A stretch of DNA of 64,000 bases from Planctomycetaceae bacterium (GTDB taxonomy: Bacteria > Planctomycetota > Planctomycetia > Pirellulales > Pirellulaceae): assembly GCA_002862205.1 (NCBI GenBank), contig PKCN01000020.1, positions 25,029-89,028 on the forward strand, given 5' to 3'. A program made the position numbers and the translations under genes. The notes below the pieces were generated by a model. It searched no databases. It had not been told where the DNA came from and saw nothing but the letters and a program-made list of their open reading frames with translations. Positions within the stretch are counted from its first letter, which is position 1, and each line of letters opens with the position of its first letter. Shown in pieces: positions 51,980-61,934 of the stretch.

Positions 51980-53302
51980 TCATTCCCGCCTGAGGGCCTC
52001 AATTGGATCCATGCGGGCGGCGCGTGTAGCCGGATACAGGCCGAAGAAAATTCCAACGGCAACTGAGATGGCAAAGGCAAGAGGGATCGACCACGGCACA
52101 ATGACTGGTGTCACGTTTCTGATCGCATCTGGAAGATTGTTCATTGCATCGGGAACCCATATTTGCAAAGCCTGCCGCAACCAACCCATTACCACAGGGC
52201 AAGTCAGGCCTCCTGCAATGCCGGCGATTCCACCGATCGCCGAGAGGACGATGGTTTCAGCCAGAAATTGGCGGGTGATGTCCTGTCGCCTTGCCCCCAA
52301 GGCTCTTCGGATGCCGATCTCTCGGGTTCGTTCCGTTACGGTTGCCAGCATGATATTCATGATTCCGATTCCGCCTACAACCAGCGTGACAGCAGCGATC
52401 ATTCCCATGAAAACCATGAACATCAAACGTGTCGTTTTGGCCTGCTCAAGAAGTTCCAGTGGAACGACGATGGCATAATCTTTTTCCGTGTGGAGTTTCT
52501 CCATGGTTCGTCGGATCGCGTCAGCCGTAGCGAGTACCTGGTCGGATGATTCCAGCTGGAATGTGATTTGACTTAATTCGACCTCTTCCCCTGTGCGCTG
52601 CCCCGACTGGACAAATAGAACACGATCCCCAATCCGTTGCCAAAACGTGTCCAGTGGTATGTAGATGTCTTTGGCAAAGTCCTGTGCAGCAATGGATCCA
52701 CCAATTCCAGCAGTTGCGTTTCTGGGTTGCATTACTCCGATCACCACATACGGAAGTTCCCGAATGCGAATGGCTTTGCCCATAGGATCCTGAGTCGAAA
52801 AAAACAGAGCTGCTGCTTCCGCAGCAAGTACACACACGTTGGCGCGTTGCTGCACATCGATGTCCGAGATGAATCTGCCGCGATCAAGACTCAGATGCAT
52901 AATCTCGGCGTACTCTGGAGTGCAGGCTACCAGGTGGCTGGCAAGCGTTACTGCACCATAGTGAGCTTCTCGCCGTGTCTCACGGATTCGTACTGCGTTC
53001 TTGATGGTAGGGATGTCAGTCAGAGCAGATACGTCTGATCGACGGATGCCATACTCGACATAAAAGTTGGATTCGTTTACCGAGTCGTCCGGTGGAATCA
53101 CTGAACGCAAAATGATATTTGTTGCCCCGAGCTCTGAAATCTGCCGCTGGGCCTCTCGACTGATCCCTTCGCCGATCGCCAGCAACCAGACAACACTTGC
53201 TACACCAATGAAGATTCCCAGTACCGTCAACAATGACCGCATGGGATGCAGTAGCAGGCTCTTGATCCCGAGTCGCCAGATACGTGGACGTAAAAGATTC
53301 AT
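51980..53302 (-). CDS. MacB/FtsX-family ABC transporter permease
   Basis: A 440-residue permease with the four-helix MacB/LolC layout: one helix near 22-45 (RSLLTVLGIFIGVASVVWLLAIGEG), a periplasmic domain of about 240 residues, then three helices (MFMVFMGMIAAVTLVVGGIGIMNIML and onward). The cytoplasmic TERTREIGIRRALGARRQDI loop is the ATPase-coupling motif. No ATPase domain is fused, unlike MacB itself. The start ATG overlaps the stop of the adaptor gene by four bases (ATGA), so the two are translationally coupled. Confidence 0.92.
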   Translation of the reverse strand: MNLLRPRIWRLGIKSLLLHPMRSLLTVLGIFIGVASVVWLLAIGEGISREAQRQISELGATNIILRSVIPPDDSVNESNFYVEYGIRRSDVSALTDIPTIKNAVRIRETRREAHYGAVTLASHLVACTPEYAEIMHLSLDRGRFISDIDVQQRANVCVLAAEAAALFFSTQDPMGKAIRIRELPYVVIGVMQPRNATAGIGGSIAAQDFAKDIYIPLDTFWQRIGDRVLFVQSGQRTGEEVELSQITFQLESSDQVLATADAIRRTMEKLHTEKDYAIVVPLELLEQAKTTRLMFMVFMGMIAAVTLVVGGIGIMNIMLATVTERTREIGIRRALGARRQDITRQFLAETIVLSAIGGIAGIAGGLTCPVVMGWLRQALQIWVPDAMNNLPDAIRNVTPVIVPWSIPLAFAISVAVGIFFGLYPATRAARMDPIEALRRE

Positions 53303-54867
53303 GTTCCCGAATCAGTGTGACCTGTTTCGATCTCGCTGGTGGTGAGTTCCCCGGGAGTATCACTCTGTTGTGGTCTTGGTTCGATCAGCTTGCCGTTGTT
53401 GTTTTCGGCTTGCAGGATTGCCTCAGGTTCCTTTTGATCGAAGTCCCGGTTGCTTGCAGCAGAGGTGTCACCGGATACGGGAAGATCGGCACGTTGGATG
53501 AACCGAAACGGTGTCAACGCGACCTGATCGCCCTCGGATATCCCTTCTGTGACGATAACCTCGTTGTTGTTATTCGGGCCGATCGTAATTGGGGTAGCGC
53601 TCCAGTCTTGGCCATCCCGAACGAGACAGTAATGCGAGTTCTCGTGGGCAATGACCGCAGCCAATGGAACCAGTAGAACAGCGTCTTCTGCTTCAAAAAA
53701 GATTTTCACTTTGGCACGCAGGCCAGGTCGAATTGTGGGTGGTGGATCCAGGATTGTAACCTCTACCCCATATTCCAAAGGTGCACCGTGCCATCGCATT
53801 GGATACGGGTAAGGGGCCACGCGGTTTACCTTGCCGTACAGCAGTTTGTCTGGGTCGGCATCCAAGGTGATTTCTGAACGCATGCCTGGGCGAATCCGAT
53901 TGATGTGGGATTCGTTGATTTTCACATCAACCTGCATTTTGTTGATGTCGGGTAGGCGGGCTACGATCTGATTGAAGCGAATTTGGCTGCCTTCCTCGAT
54001 AACCACCGGTTCACCTCGCTGTCGCTCGTTCGCATACACCACCTGGCCAGCAGTGGGAGCGCGAATGGTGCAGTGTTCGATCTGCTCGGAGATTTCACTC
54101 AGCTTTTGCTTGCTCAGTGCCTGTGTGAATTGGGCTGCCTCAACATTTGCTTTCTGTTTTTCGATCTCGGCGGTAAATTCTCCAACCTTTCGCTCCTTGG
54201 TGAACTTTTTGAATACCTCCAAGGCACGCTTACTGGCAGCAACATCTTTTCGCGATTTTTCCAGAGAGAATTCACCCGCGCTGACTTGCAACTGCTTGAT
54301 CAGACCTTTGGCTGCCATTCGGCGGTTGGACGCAAGTTCAAGCTCTTTTCTGCGGAGTTCTTCCTCGGTTACGAAAACCGCACTTTCGAGCATCTCGACT
54401 TCCTGCTGAAAAAGGCCCTCCACATATTCCCGCAGAGTACGTTCGGCATTGGAAAGATTACTTTCAGCCTGAATGAGAGCCGACTTGTCTTTCGCGACCA
54501 CAATTTTTTGGGCAATCAATTCGTTCTGCAAAACTGAGTCATCAAACTGCAGTAGCAGGTCGTCCTTTTGTACCTCGGTTCCTTCTTCGCACAGGCTCAC
54601 AATTGTGACACCAGCAGAACCTCGGGACTCTACCTCACACCTGACCTCAACATTGCTGCTACTGGTGATGTCCCCGGGTTCCGTGACAAATGCTTCAAAA
54701 TTGCTGCGTTCAACGAGGTGCAGCAGGAGTGTATTTTCAGACTGCTCCTGCCACATACTCGTATTGCTACTGAGAACAGCGCCCAGCACTGCGATGGCAC
54801 CCAGCACCAGTGTCATGGTGACTGGAATACGTCCATGGCGTTCGGTCCATCGGTGGCTCACGCTCAT
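53299..54867 (-). CDS. HlyD/MacA-type periplasmic adaptor protein
   Basis: A 522-residue membrane-fusion protein. From the ATG at 54867 a membrane anchor follows at about 16-36 (TMTLVLGAIAVLGAVLSS); the open frame to 55059 adds non-conserved residues. Then come a lipoyl-like half, a long alpha-hairpin (about 120-260, charged heptads), the second lipoyl half (CTIRAPTAGQVVYANERQRGEPV) and beta-barrel domains. It links the permease encoded next to it with an outer-membrane channel or acts in lipoprotein/peptide export. Substrate unknown, and no ATPase or TolC-like gene is nearby. Confidence 0.9.
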   Translation of the reverse strand: MSVSHRWTERHGRIPVTMTLVLGAIAVLGAVLSSNTSMWQEQSENTLLLHLVERSNFEAFVTEPGDITSSSNVEVRCEVESRGSAGVTIVSLCEEGTEVQKDDLLLQFDDSVLQNELIAQKIVVAKDKSALIQAESNLSNAERTLREYVEGLFQQEVEMLESAVFVTEEELRRKELELASNRRMAAKGLIKQLQVSAGEFSLEKSRKDVAASKRALEVFKKFTKERKVGEFTAEIEKQKANVEAAQFTQALSKQKLSEISEQIEHCTIRAPTAGQVVYANERQRGEPVVIEEGSQIRFNQIVARLPDINKMQVDVKINESHINRIRPGMRSEITLDADPDKLLYGKVNRVAPYPYPMRWHGAPLEYGVEVTILDPPPTIRPGLRAKVKIFFEAEDAVLLVPLAAVIAHENSHYCLVRDGQDWSATPITIGPNNNNEVIVTEGISEGDQVALTPFRFIQRADLPVSGDTSAASNRDFDQKEPEAILQAENNNGKLIEPRPQQSDTPGELTTSEIETGHTDSGT

Positions 54868-55125
54868 GGGAGGACCTTGGGATGAAGGTGGGGAAATAGT
54901 GGCGGGAAAATGGATGTCTGTCCCTAACACTATAAGTTGGCTCATGCGTCGGCTCAAATGAGTCGAGTTGTTCAGTCCTTGCCTCGTGCCAGAAAATCTC
55001 CTCCTATAATCGGCCCATTTTGGCGGTTGAACCTCCCATTTGCCTGAAAACCAATTCAAACCGCGTTTCTGTCACGATTAGTATCCGCCGTAAAGTTATT
55101 GCCGGTGGGGAAGCAATGGTCAGCA

Positions 55126-56805
55126 TCATTCGTCGGTGACACAGCCCTCGCTGGCTGTTTTGACATTCTTGATGTACTTATACAGAGTTCCGCGAGTTGC
55201 TTTCAGGGGAGGTGCCGTCCACGCTTTGCCGCGGTCAGACAGGACCTCTGGGCTTGCGTCAACATCGAGTCGGTTGGTTTCTGCGTCGATGGTGACGATG
55301 TCGCCATCAACCAACAGGGCTAACGGACCTCCCAGTTGGGCTTCGGGAGTAATATGCCCAACGATGAAACCATGACTGCCTCCACTGAAGCGACCGTCTG
55401 TCAGCATGGCAACATCAGCTCCGAGACCTGCTCCCATGATCGCACTGGTGGGCGTCAGCATTTCAGGCATTCCGGGTCCCCCCTTGGGACCCTCGTATCG
55501 AATGACAACGACGTCACCTTTCTGGATCTGCTTTTGTTCGAGTGCATGAAGCATCTCCTCTTCACTGTCAAAGCAACGTGCTGGACCGGTAAATTTTAGT
55601 CCTTCCTTGCCGGTGATCTTTGCAACGGCGCCCTCGGGAGCAAGCGAGCCCCGCAAGATTCGAATGTGCCCCGAATCTTTTAGAGGTTTCTCAACCGGAC
55701 TGATAATTGTCTGCCCCTCTTTCAAACCGGGTAAGTCCTTGACATTTTCTTCGAGCGTCTTTCCAGTGACGGTGAGACAGGATCCATCCATCAGACCTTT
55801 TTCAAGCAAATACTTCATCACAGCGGGTGTGCCGCCAATGGAGTGTAGATCCTCCTGAACAAACTTGCCGCTTGGTTTCAAATCAGCGAGGTAAGGAATG
55901 CGATCGCTGACCGCCTGAAAGTCTTCGATTGTCAAATCTACATCGACACTTCGGGCCATGGCGATCAGGTGCAGCACGGCATTGGTGCTGCCGCCCAGTG
56001 CCATGACAGTGACCATTGCATTTTCGAATGCAGTTCGAGTCATGATGTCGCGCGGCTTGATATCAGCTTCCATGAGTTTCAAGACAGCATCGCCTGCTCG
56101 TCGACATTCTTCTTTTTTCTCATCGTCCTCGGCGGGGATGCTGGCGGAGTAAGGCAGTGACATTCCCAAGGCTTCGATGGCGGTTGCCATCGTATTGGCT
56201 GTGTACATGCCTCCGCACGCACCTGCCCCCGGGCAACTGCGTCGGACGATTTCAGAACGCTCTTCTTCGCTGATTTGACCTGCGATGAACTGCCCGTAGC
56301 ATTGGAACGCACTCACAATGTCCAGCTTCTCGTCCTTAAAACTTCCGGGCTTGATCGTGCCGCCATAAACCATGATGGCTGGTCGATTGAGCCGGCCCAT
56401 GGCGATCAGACAGCCCGGCATGTTTTTGTCACATCCGGGCAACGCGATCAGGCTATCGTACCATTGAGCTCCCATGATCGTTTCAATCGAGTCAGCAATC
56501 AGGTCACGACTCTGTAAACTGTAACTCATTCCATCGGTGCCCATGGAAATTCCATCACTGACGCCGATGGTGTTGAAACGCATCCCCACCAATCCTGCCG
56601 CCGTCACTCCTGTTTTTACTTCTGCGGCAAGGTCAAGCAGATGCATGTTGCAACTGTTGCCCTCGTACCAGACACTGGCAATCCCCACCTGGGCCTTGTC
56701 CATATCTTCGGGCTGCATGCCTGTCGCATACAGCATGGCTTGAGATGCTCCCTGACTTTTGGGTTGGGTTATTTTGCTGCTGTATTTATTCAGTGGCTGG
56801 TTCAT
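55126..56805 (-). CDS. ilvD: dihydroxy-acid dehydratase
   Basis: A 559-residue IlvD of the branched-chain amino acid pathway, dehydrating dihydroxy-isovalerate and its methyl homologue. Fe-S cysteines are visible in GCDKNMPGC and in [32 protein letters not shown] and [12 protein letters not shown] are family blocks, and the C-terminal [10 protein letters not shown] motif is intact. ATG 56805 fits the family; the frame to 56871 runs into the divergent promoter region. Other ilv genes are not in the window. Confidence 0.96.
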   Translation of the reverse strand: MNQPLNKYSSKITQPKSQGASQAMLYATGMQPEDMDKAQVGIASVWYEGNSCNMHLLDLAAEVKTGVTAAGLVGMRFNTIGVSDGISMGTDGMSYSLQSRDLIADSIETIMGAQWYDSLIALPGCDKNMPGCLIAMGRLNRPAIMVYGGTIKPGSFKDEKLDIVSAFQCYGQFIAGQISEEERSEIVRRSCPGAGACGGMYTANTMATAIEALGMSLPYSASIPAEDDEKKEECRRAGDAVLKLMEADIKPRDIMTRTAFENAMVTVMALGGSTNAVLHLIAMARSVDVDLTIEDFQAVSDRIPYLADLKPSGKFVQEDLHSIGGTPAVMKYLLEKGLMDGSCLTVTGKTLEENVKDLPGLKEGQTIISPVEKPLKDSGHIRILRGSLAPEGAVAKITGKEGLKFTGPARCFDSEEEMLHALEQKQIQKGDVVVIRYEGPKGGPGMPEMLTPTSAIMGAGLGADVAMLTDGRFSGGSHGFIVGHITPEAQLGGPLALLVDGDIVTIDAETNRLDVDASPEVLSDRGKAWTAPPLKATRGTLYKYIKNVKTASEGCVTDE

Positions 56806-56909
56806 GGGGCTTCTTTTTGAGCGTCGTTGCAACAGAGAAGGACGACACTGATTATGATCATCAACAAACAAATGAAAAAGGGACTGGACTTTTGATGAGG
56901 AGAATGACC

Positions 56910-57572
56910 ATGAAATCCTTACTGTTTGCCGCTATTAGCTTCGTGTTTGTCACACCTTTAGGTGTGTTAAAAGGGACGGCAGAGGATGCCAAAGACGATT
57001 TTTTGGTGTATTCGCTTCCCCTCTTCGACGGGACCTCGTTGCTTGGCTGGGAAGGAAATGCCTATTGGTTTCGTGTTGAGGACAAAGCCATTGTGGCAGG
57101 GCGTTTGAGTGAGAAAATTCCACGCAATGAATTTCTCTGTACCATTCGTGATTACGCTGATTTTGAATTGAGATTCGAGGCCAAGTTGATTGGTGAGGGT
57201 CGAAACGCCGGAGTCCAGTTTCGCTCGGAGCGTGTTCCCGGCAATAGCGAAGTTTCCGGCTACCAAGCGGATATCGGCACCGCTTGGGATCGACCGGTTT
57301 GGGGAGCTTTGTATGACGAGTCCAGGCGAGGGAAAATGTTGGCAGAGCCTGGAGCTGAATTGGGAAAAAAATTAGTCAAGCCCGATCAGTGGAACGCCAT
57401 GCGAGTGATATGCAAAGGACCTCGCGTGCAAATTTTTGTGAACGGTGAACGCACAGTGGATTACACCGAGAAGGATGAAAATATTCCACAGCACGGAAAG
57501 ATTGGATTGCAAATTCACGGCGGTAAACCCAGCGAGGCCTGGTACCGCAATGTTCGTATTCGTTCATTGTGA
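56910..57572 (+). CDS. secreted DUF1080 protein
   Basis: A 220-residue DUF1080 protein (3-keto-disaccharide hydrolase-like jelly roll). A signal peptide ([18 protein letters not shown]) is followed by [14 protein letters not shown] and the usual tail [14 protein letters not shown] 56910 has AGGAGA six bases upstream; in-frame ATGs at 56895 and 56904 would place the Shine-Dalgarno inside the gene. It is a paralogue of the gene at 10042 but clearly diverged. It is divergent from ilvD with a gap of about 100 bases that must contain both promoters. Confidence 0.9.
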   Translation: MKSLLFAAISFVFVTPLGVLKGTAEDAKDDFLVYSLPLFDGTSLLGWEGNAYWFRVEDKAIVAGRLSEKIPRNEFLCTIRDYADFELRFEAKLIGEGRNAGVQFRSERVPGNSEVSGYQADIGTAWDRPVWGALYDESRRGKMLAEPGAELGKKLVKPDQWNAMRVICKGPRVQIFVNGERTVDYTEKDENIPQHGKIGLQIHGGKPSEAWYRNVRIRSL

Positions 57573-57672
57573 TTTGGCGACCACCTGTCCTGTTGTTTCG
57601 AATCTTACTTTTGATGCCGTGATCAGGTCTGCTGAATAGCCTTGTTCGCACCCGTATGAATCGTCCTTGAAC

Positions 57673-58311
57673 ATGAAGCAGCAAATCGAATTTGTCTATT
57701 TTGATTTGGGGAATGTGTTGGTCAGTTTTGATCCCAACATCGCGTGCAATAACCTTGTTGAACGGTTTGGTGTGACGACTGATCAGTCATTGCAGGCTAT
57801 CTATCAAAGTGGTGCCCAAAGTCAATTTGAGCATGGGCAATTAAGTGGCGAAGAGTTTGCGGAACAGATTCGTCGGGTGGTTGGGGCTGATGCAGAGCAA
57901 ATGCCAACCGTGGGATTGCTCAATGCCGTCAGTGATATGTTTGCACCCATTGACGTCATGGCAGACGCGTTACATCGTGTCAGAGCAAATGGATTTGGTG
58001 TCGGTCTTTTATCCAACACCTGCCAGGCTCATTGGGATTGGATTCGTGGACAACCCTATCGAATGAATCAATTCAGGTTCGATGCAACGATTCTCAGTTT
58101 CGAGGAGGGAGCCATGAAACCACAGGTAGCGATTTACGAGGCAGCAGAGAAGAAATCCGGCGTTCCTGCGGAGCGTCTGCTGTTTCTGGATGATAAACAG
58201 GAAAATATTGATGCTGCAATCGCTCGGCATTGGCGCGCGAATCGTTGCTTTGGCGGTCCAGAGGCAATTCAGGCTCTGCAGGATTTTGAGGTTTTGGGGT
58301 CAGATCATTGA
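57673..58311 (+). CDS. HAD-superfamily hydrolase
   Basis: A 212-residue haloacid dehalogenase-like phosphatase. Motif I is YFDLGNVLVSFD (FDLGN), motif II LLSNTC, and motif IV LFLDDKQENIDAA; the pattern is that of YihX/HAD-IA proteins that act on small sugar or nucleotide phosphates. The second Asp of the DxD pair is replaced by Gly-Asn (DLGN), as in many YihX-type members. It overlaps the next transporter gene by four bases and may be cotranscribed with it. Confidence 0.88.
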   Translation: MKQQIEFVYFDLGNVLVSFDPNIACNNLVERFGVTTDQSLQAIYQSGAQSQFEHGQLSGEEFAEQIRRVVGADAEQMPTVGLLNAVSDMFAPIDVMADALHRVRANGFGVGLLSNTCQAHWDWIRGQPYRMNQFRFDATILSFEEGAMKPQVAIYEAAEKKSGVPAERLLFLDDKQENIDAAIARHWRANRCFGGPEAIQALQDFEVLGSDH

Positions 58312-59288
58312 ACCGTATTTTTCATTCACTTCTGTTTTGGTTTGTGTTTTCATCTCTGCTGGCTTACGCCTGGCCAGTGCAACAATTCCAATTCGATCCG
58401 TTCACACCGCCCAGTGCGATCAAGGCTCAGACGCTTTGGGCATTGGTTGCGATTGCCATGTTCTTCCTCGGTACATTGGTGCGTCGAGAAGAGCTCCGTC
58501 CTCTGTACTCGCATCCATGGTGGGTTGTCTTGGGCGTGCTGACACAACTGCTCGTCATGCCAGCGGCCGCATGGGGAGTGACGCAACTGATTCCCCTTCA
58601 ACCAGATATTGCCAACGGGGTTATTCTGGTCGGATGTGTCCCGGGAGCGATGGCGTCCAATGTGTTGACCAGCACGGCACGAGGTAGTGTCGCTTATTCT
58701 GTAAGTCTGACCAGTGTTGCCACACTACTGTCGCCGCTGACTGTCCCTTTGGTGTTGTGGGTTGTGGCGAGTGCAGCGACTGAAAAGTCACTTCTCGAAT
58801 CTTCGATTCGTTTGTCTGTTCTGGTGGTGCTGCCAACGGTGGTGGGTTTTCTCGTCTGTCGAAAATGGCGTCTCTTTCAGCATTGGGCAGAGGCTTGGGG
58901 GGCAAGAATTGCTTCGTTCGCACTGTTGTGGATCATTGTCATTGTGGTCGCAGGTGACCGCGGAAATTTGATGAATGTGGGGCTGGTGCTCGCTTTGGCA
59001 CTGCTGCTGATCAATGTGATTGGGTACCTCGCGGGCTGGTTTGTTGGGGGGGCAGCGAAACTTCCACAGGCGTGTCGCAGGGCGTTGACTCTGGAGGTTG
59101 GGATGCAAAATGCCGGTCTTGGAACGGCGCTGGCAGCAACCCTTTATGGTGAGGACAGTTTGGCGACGATTCCAACAGCGGCTTATACGTTTGGCTGCAT
59201 GCTGACAGGTACGATTCTGGCCGTAAGGTGGCAAAGACGCGGGGAAAGCGTTGAAGCGGTCGTACCGCCAGAGGCTGGCGATGATTGA
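58308..59288 (+). CDS. SBF-family (bile acid:sodium symporter-like) transporter
   Basis: A 326-residue protein with nine to ten hydrophobic helices of the SBF/BASS family, which couple Na+ to organic anion uptake. Family elements are VGCVPGAMASNVLTSTARG (the first crossover region) and LEVGMQNAGLGTALAATLYG (the second). The start is TTG at 58308, overlapping the stop of the HAD gene. In bacteria these carry bile-like or keto-acid substrates; here the substrate is unknown. Confidence 0.9.
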   Translation: MNRIFHSLLFWFVFSSLLAYAWPVQQFQFDPFTPPSAIKAQTLWALVAIAMFFLGTLVRREELRPLYSHPWWVVLGVLTQLLVMPAAAWGVTQLIPLQPDIANGVILVGCVPGAMASNVLTSTARGSVAYSVSLTSVATLLSPLTVPLVLWVVASAATEKSLLESSIRLSVLVVLPTVVGFLVCRKWRLFQHWAEAWGARIASFALLWIIVIVVAGDRGNLMNVGLVLALALLLINVIGYLAGWFVGGAAKLPQACRRALTLEVGMQNAGLGTALAATLYGEDSLATIPTAAYTFGCMLTGTILAVRWQRRGESVEAVVPPEAGDD

Positions 59289-59436
59289 CTCTTCGAGGTG
59301 GGAGGTTCGCCTTTTGCCGCATTCACGAGGCGTTGGTCTGTCAAAACCGGTAGATCGGCCTGTAGGCGTTTGCGTGGTGAGAGGTATGATGGTGCCACCG
59401 CTGAATTCTTAATGCCGCCTGTTTGTAAGAGAGCTG

Positions 59437-61017
59437 ATGTCAATATTGCCATCGAATCCGGACTTTGCCGTTGAACGCGGTGTGCCGCGGGCGGCTGCCG
59501 TGATCGATATTGGGGCAACCAGCATTCGCATGGCAATCGCCGAAATCTACTCAGATGGGCAGGTCCGTACGCTCGACACGCTCACGCAACCGATGGATTT
59601 GGGACGTGAGGCTTTTGAAAATCGACGGTTGTCACGCAAGAGCATTGAGAGGTCGGCGGCTGTTCTGCATCGCTATCAGCGCGTTCTTCAGGAGTATGGC
59701 ATCAAGCCGACTGATGTTCGAGTCGTCGCAACGACCGCGGTTCGGGAAGCATCCAACCGTTTGGCCTTTGCAGACCGCATTTACGTTGCCACAGGATTGA
59801 ACGTCGAACCGATCGATGAGGCTGAAGTCAATCGTATCACGTACATGGGCGTCATGCCCCAACTGCAGGCGCATCCTGCTCTGGCTGATGGCAAGTCTTT
59901 GGTGGTGGAGGTGGGAGGCGGCAACACCGAGATGCTATTGGTTCGAGGAGGGAATGTTCTCGAGAGTCAGTCATTCCGCCTGGGATCACTAAGGTTGCTC
60001 AGAACGCTCAAGGGAGTGCGTTCCAGCACATCCCGCCGCCGCGAAATGATGGAAAGTCATATCAAACGGGCCTGGAACCGTTTGGCAGATGAAAAACAGG
60101 ATGGCTCACCGGTCCATGTTGTTGCGATTGGAGGCGACATCCGTTTTGCCTGCAAGCACTTGTTGAAGAGTTGGGACGGCCAGTCGCTCGCTGAAATGCC
60201 AACCAGCAAACTGGATGAATTTACTTCAAAGATTTTGAAGCTTGACGAAGATGCGATTGTGCGTCGCTATGGTGCAAGTTACACGGAGGCAGAAACACTG
60301 GGACCAGCGTTGTTGGTTTATACGATACTTGCGAAGCATCTGGAGTTGGGTCATGTCTTTGTTTGCGATACCAACCTTCGTGATGGTTTACTGCAGGACA
60401 TGGCGCTCGGTGGTGGGTGGACAGCAGAGTTCCGGAACCAGATCGTTCGTTCAGCCATCTCGCTTGGACGTAAATTCGATTTGGACGAATCACATGGCCG
60501 CAATGTTGCTGAACTTGCAAGGAAGCTGTTTCAGCAACTTCAGCATGAACATCTCTTGGATAGCCGCCACGAAGTTATCCTGTTCGTCGCCGCCCTGCTC
60601 CATGAAATCGGGTTGATTGTCAATGTGAAAAGCAATCACAAGCATGCCTTGTATCTGATTCGTCACAGTGAGCTGTTTGGATTATCAAAGAGTGAGTTGT
60701 TGCAAGTTGGGCTTGTTGCCCGCTACCATCGGCGTGCGTTTCCGCAACCATCGCATGTTGACTATGGCTCGTTGGCTCAGGAAGATCGTGTGGCGGTGTC
60801 CAAAATGGCAGCGATGTTGCGGCTTGCGATCGCTCTGGATGACACTCGAAGTGGACGAATTCTGGAGATCGAGTGTGTAAATGATGGTCAACAACTGGTC
60901 ATCAATGTGCCCGGTGTGGATGATGTGTCGCTCGAACAAATTGCCATGAGAGAAAATGCAGGTCTGTTTCGGGAAATTTTTGGAATTCCCGTGTTGTTGC
61001 GTGCCCGCAAGTCGTAG
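59437..61017 (+). CDS. Ppx/GppA-family phosphatase with HD domain
   Basis: A 526-residue exopolyphosphatase/guanosine pentaphosphatase family protein. The ASKHA fold opens with AVIDIGATSIRMAIAEI and has the second phosphate loop VVEVGGGNTEMLLV. A C-terminal HD domain follows (HEIGLIV, then H-K-H-A-L-Y-L-I), as in bacterial Ppx/GppA. Asn and Ser are replaced by Ala and Thr in the first loop (GATS for GSNS). It may degrade polyphosphate or pppGpp. DUF72 starts six bases after the stop, so the two are probably cotranscribed. Confidence 0.92.
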   Translation: MSILPSNPDFAVERGVPRAAAVIDIGATSIRMAIAEIYSDGQVRTLDTLTQPMDLGREAFENRRLSRKSIERSAAVLHRYQRVLQEYGIKPTDVRVVATTAVREASNRLAFADRIYVATGLNVEPIDEAEVNRITYMGVMPQLQAHPALADGKSLVVEVGGGNTEMLLVRGGNVLESQSFRLGSLRLLRTLKGVRSSTSRRREMMESHIKRAWNRLADEKQDGSPVHVVAIGGDIRFACKHLLKSWDGQSLAEMPTSKLDEFTSKILKLDEDAIVRRYGASYTEAETLGPALLVYTILAKHLELGHVFVCDTNLRDGLLQDMALGGGWTAEFRNQIVRSAISLGRKFDLDESHGRNVAELARKLFQQLQHEHLLDSRHEVILFVAALLHEIGLIVNVKSNHKHALYLIRHSELFGLSKSELLQVGLVARYHRRAFPQPSHVDYGSLAQEDRVAVSKMAAMLRLAIALDDTRSGRILEIECVNDGQQLVINVPGVDDVSLEQIAMRENAGLFREIFGIPVLLRARKS

Positions 61018-61022
61018 GTGCG

Positions 61023-61934
61023 ATGATGACAAGCATAACAGGCAAGGTGCGGCCGATCTTTCTTGGGTGTCCTGTCTGGGCCTGTGGCCATTGGGCGGGG
61101 GAAATCTATCCGGCAAGGACCCCACGCAAGGATTGGTTGCATTGGTACTCTCGGACCTTCAATACTGTTGAGGGAAACAGCACGTTTTATGCTTTACCAA
61201 GTCCAGACGCCATTCAGCGTTGGGCTGAGCAGACGCCCGATGGTTTTCGTTTTGCCTTGAAGTTTCCGAGGACAATCTCCCACGAACTTGAACTGGAACA
61301 AGCAGGACCTGCGACTTGCGAGTTCATTCATCGAATTGAGCCGCTGCATGCAGCGGGACGACTTGGCCCGACTTTCCTGCAGTTGGGGCCGCGATTCGGT
61401 CCGGAGAGGTTTTCTGTACTTGCCCGGTTTCTTGAACAGTTGCCACGTGATTTTGCCTGGGCAGTAGAGCTTCGGCATGTCGATTGGTTTGATTCAGGCG
61501 ATCAAGAAAAAAGAGTGAATGATCTTTTGAAACGATTGGAGATTGACAAAGTTCTGTTCGATAGTCGCCCGCTATTTCAATCTCCTCCCGATGATGAAAT
61601 AGAGAAGGTGTCACAAAATCGAAAACCGCGGACCCCTGTTCGGCAGACGATTACCGGAAAGTATCCCATGCTGCGTCTGGTAGGACGTAACCGAGTCGAG
61701 TTGGCCGACCGCTTTCTCAACCAATGGGTGCCAATCATTGCAGGATGGGTTCGTCAGGGATTGAATCCCTTCGTCTTCGCACATGCGCCCGATGATAAGT
61801 TCGCTGTGAAGTTTGCCAGAAGGTTGGCGGAACGCTTGCAGACTGAAATGCCAAAATCTGATTGCAGCATTCCCTGGCCGCCCGCGCCGGTGCGGCAACT
61901 CTCCCTGCTGAATGAAATCGGGGATGAAAAATGA
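61023..61934 (+). CDS. DUF72 family protein
   Basis: A 303-residue DUF72 (YecE-like) TIM-barrel protein of unknown activity. The family landmarks are GCPVWACGHWAGEIYP, F-N-T-V-E-G-N-S-T-F-Y and FRFALKFPRTISH, with AVELRHVDWF in the middle. The typical length is 240-290; extra residues are at the C-terminus. It sits between Ppx and the PCMT gene; overlap with the latter is 23 bases, so coupling is likely. Confidence 0.92.
   Translation: MMTSITGKVRPIFLGCPVWACGHWAGEIYPARTPRKDWLHWYSRTFNTVEGNSTFYALPSPDAIQRWAEQTPDGFRFALKFPRTISHELELEQAGPATCEFIHRIEPLHAAGRLGPTFLQLGPRFGPERFSVLARFLEQLPRDFAWAVELRHVDWFDSGDQEKRVNDLLKRLEIDKVLFDSRPLFQSPPDDEIEKVSQNRKPRTPVRQTITGKYPMLRLVGRNRVELADRFLNQWVPIIAGWVRQGLNPFVFAHAPDDKFAVKFARRLAERLQTEMPKSDCSIPWPPAPVRQLSLLNEIGDEK

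Noticed and set aside
58308..59288. Bile acid transport as a physiological role
   Set aside because: The family name is historical; nothing in the window points to bile acids, so only family membership is reported.
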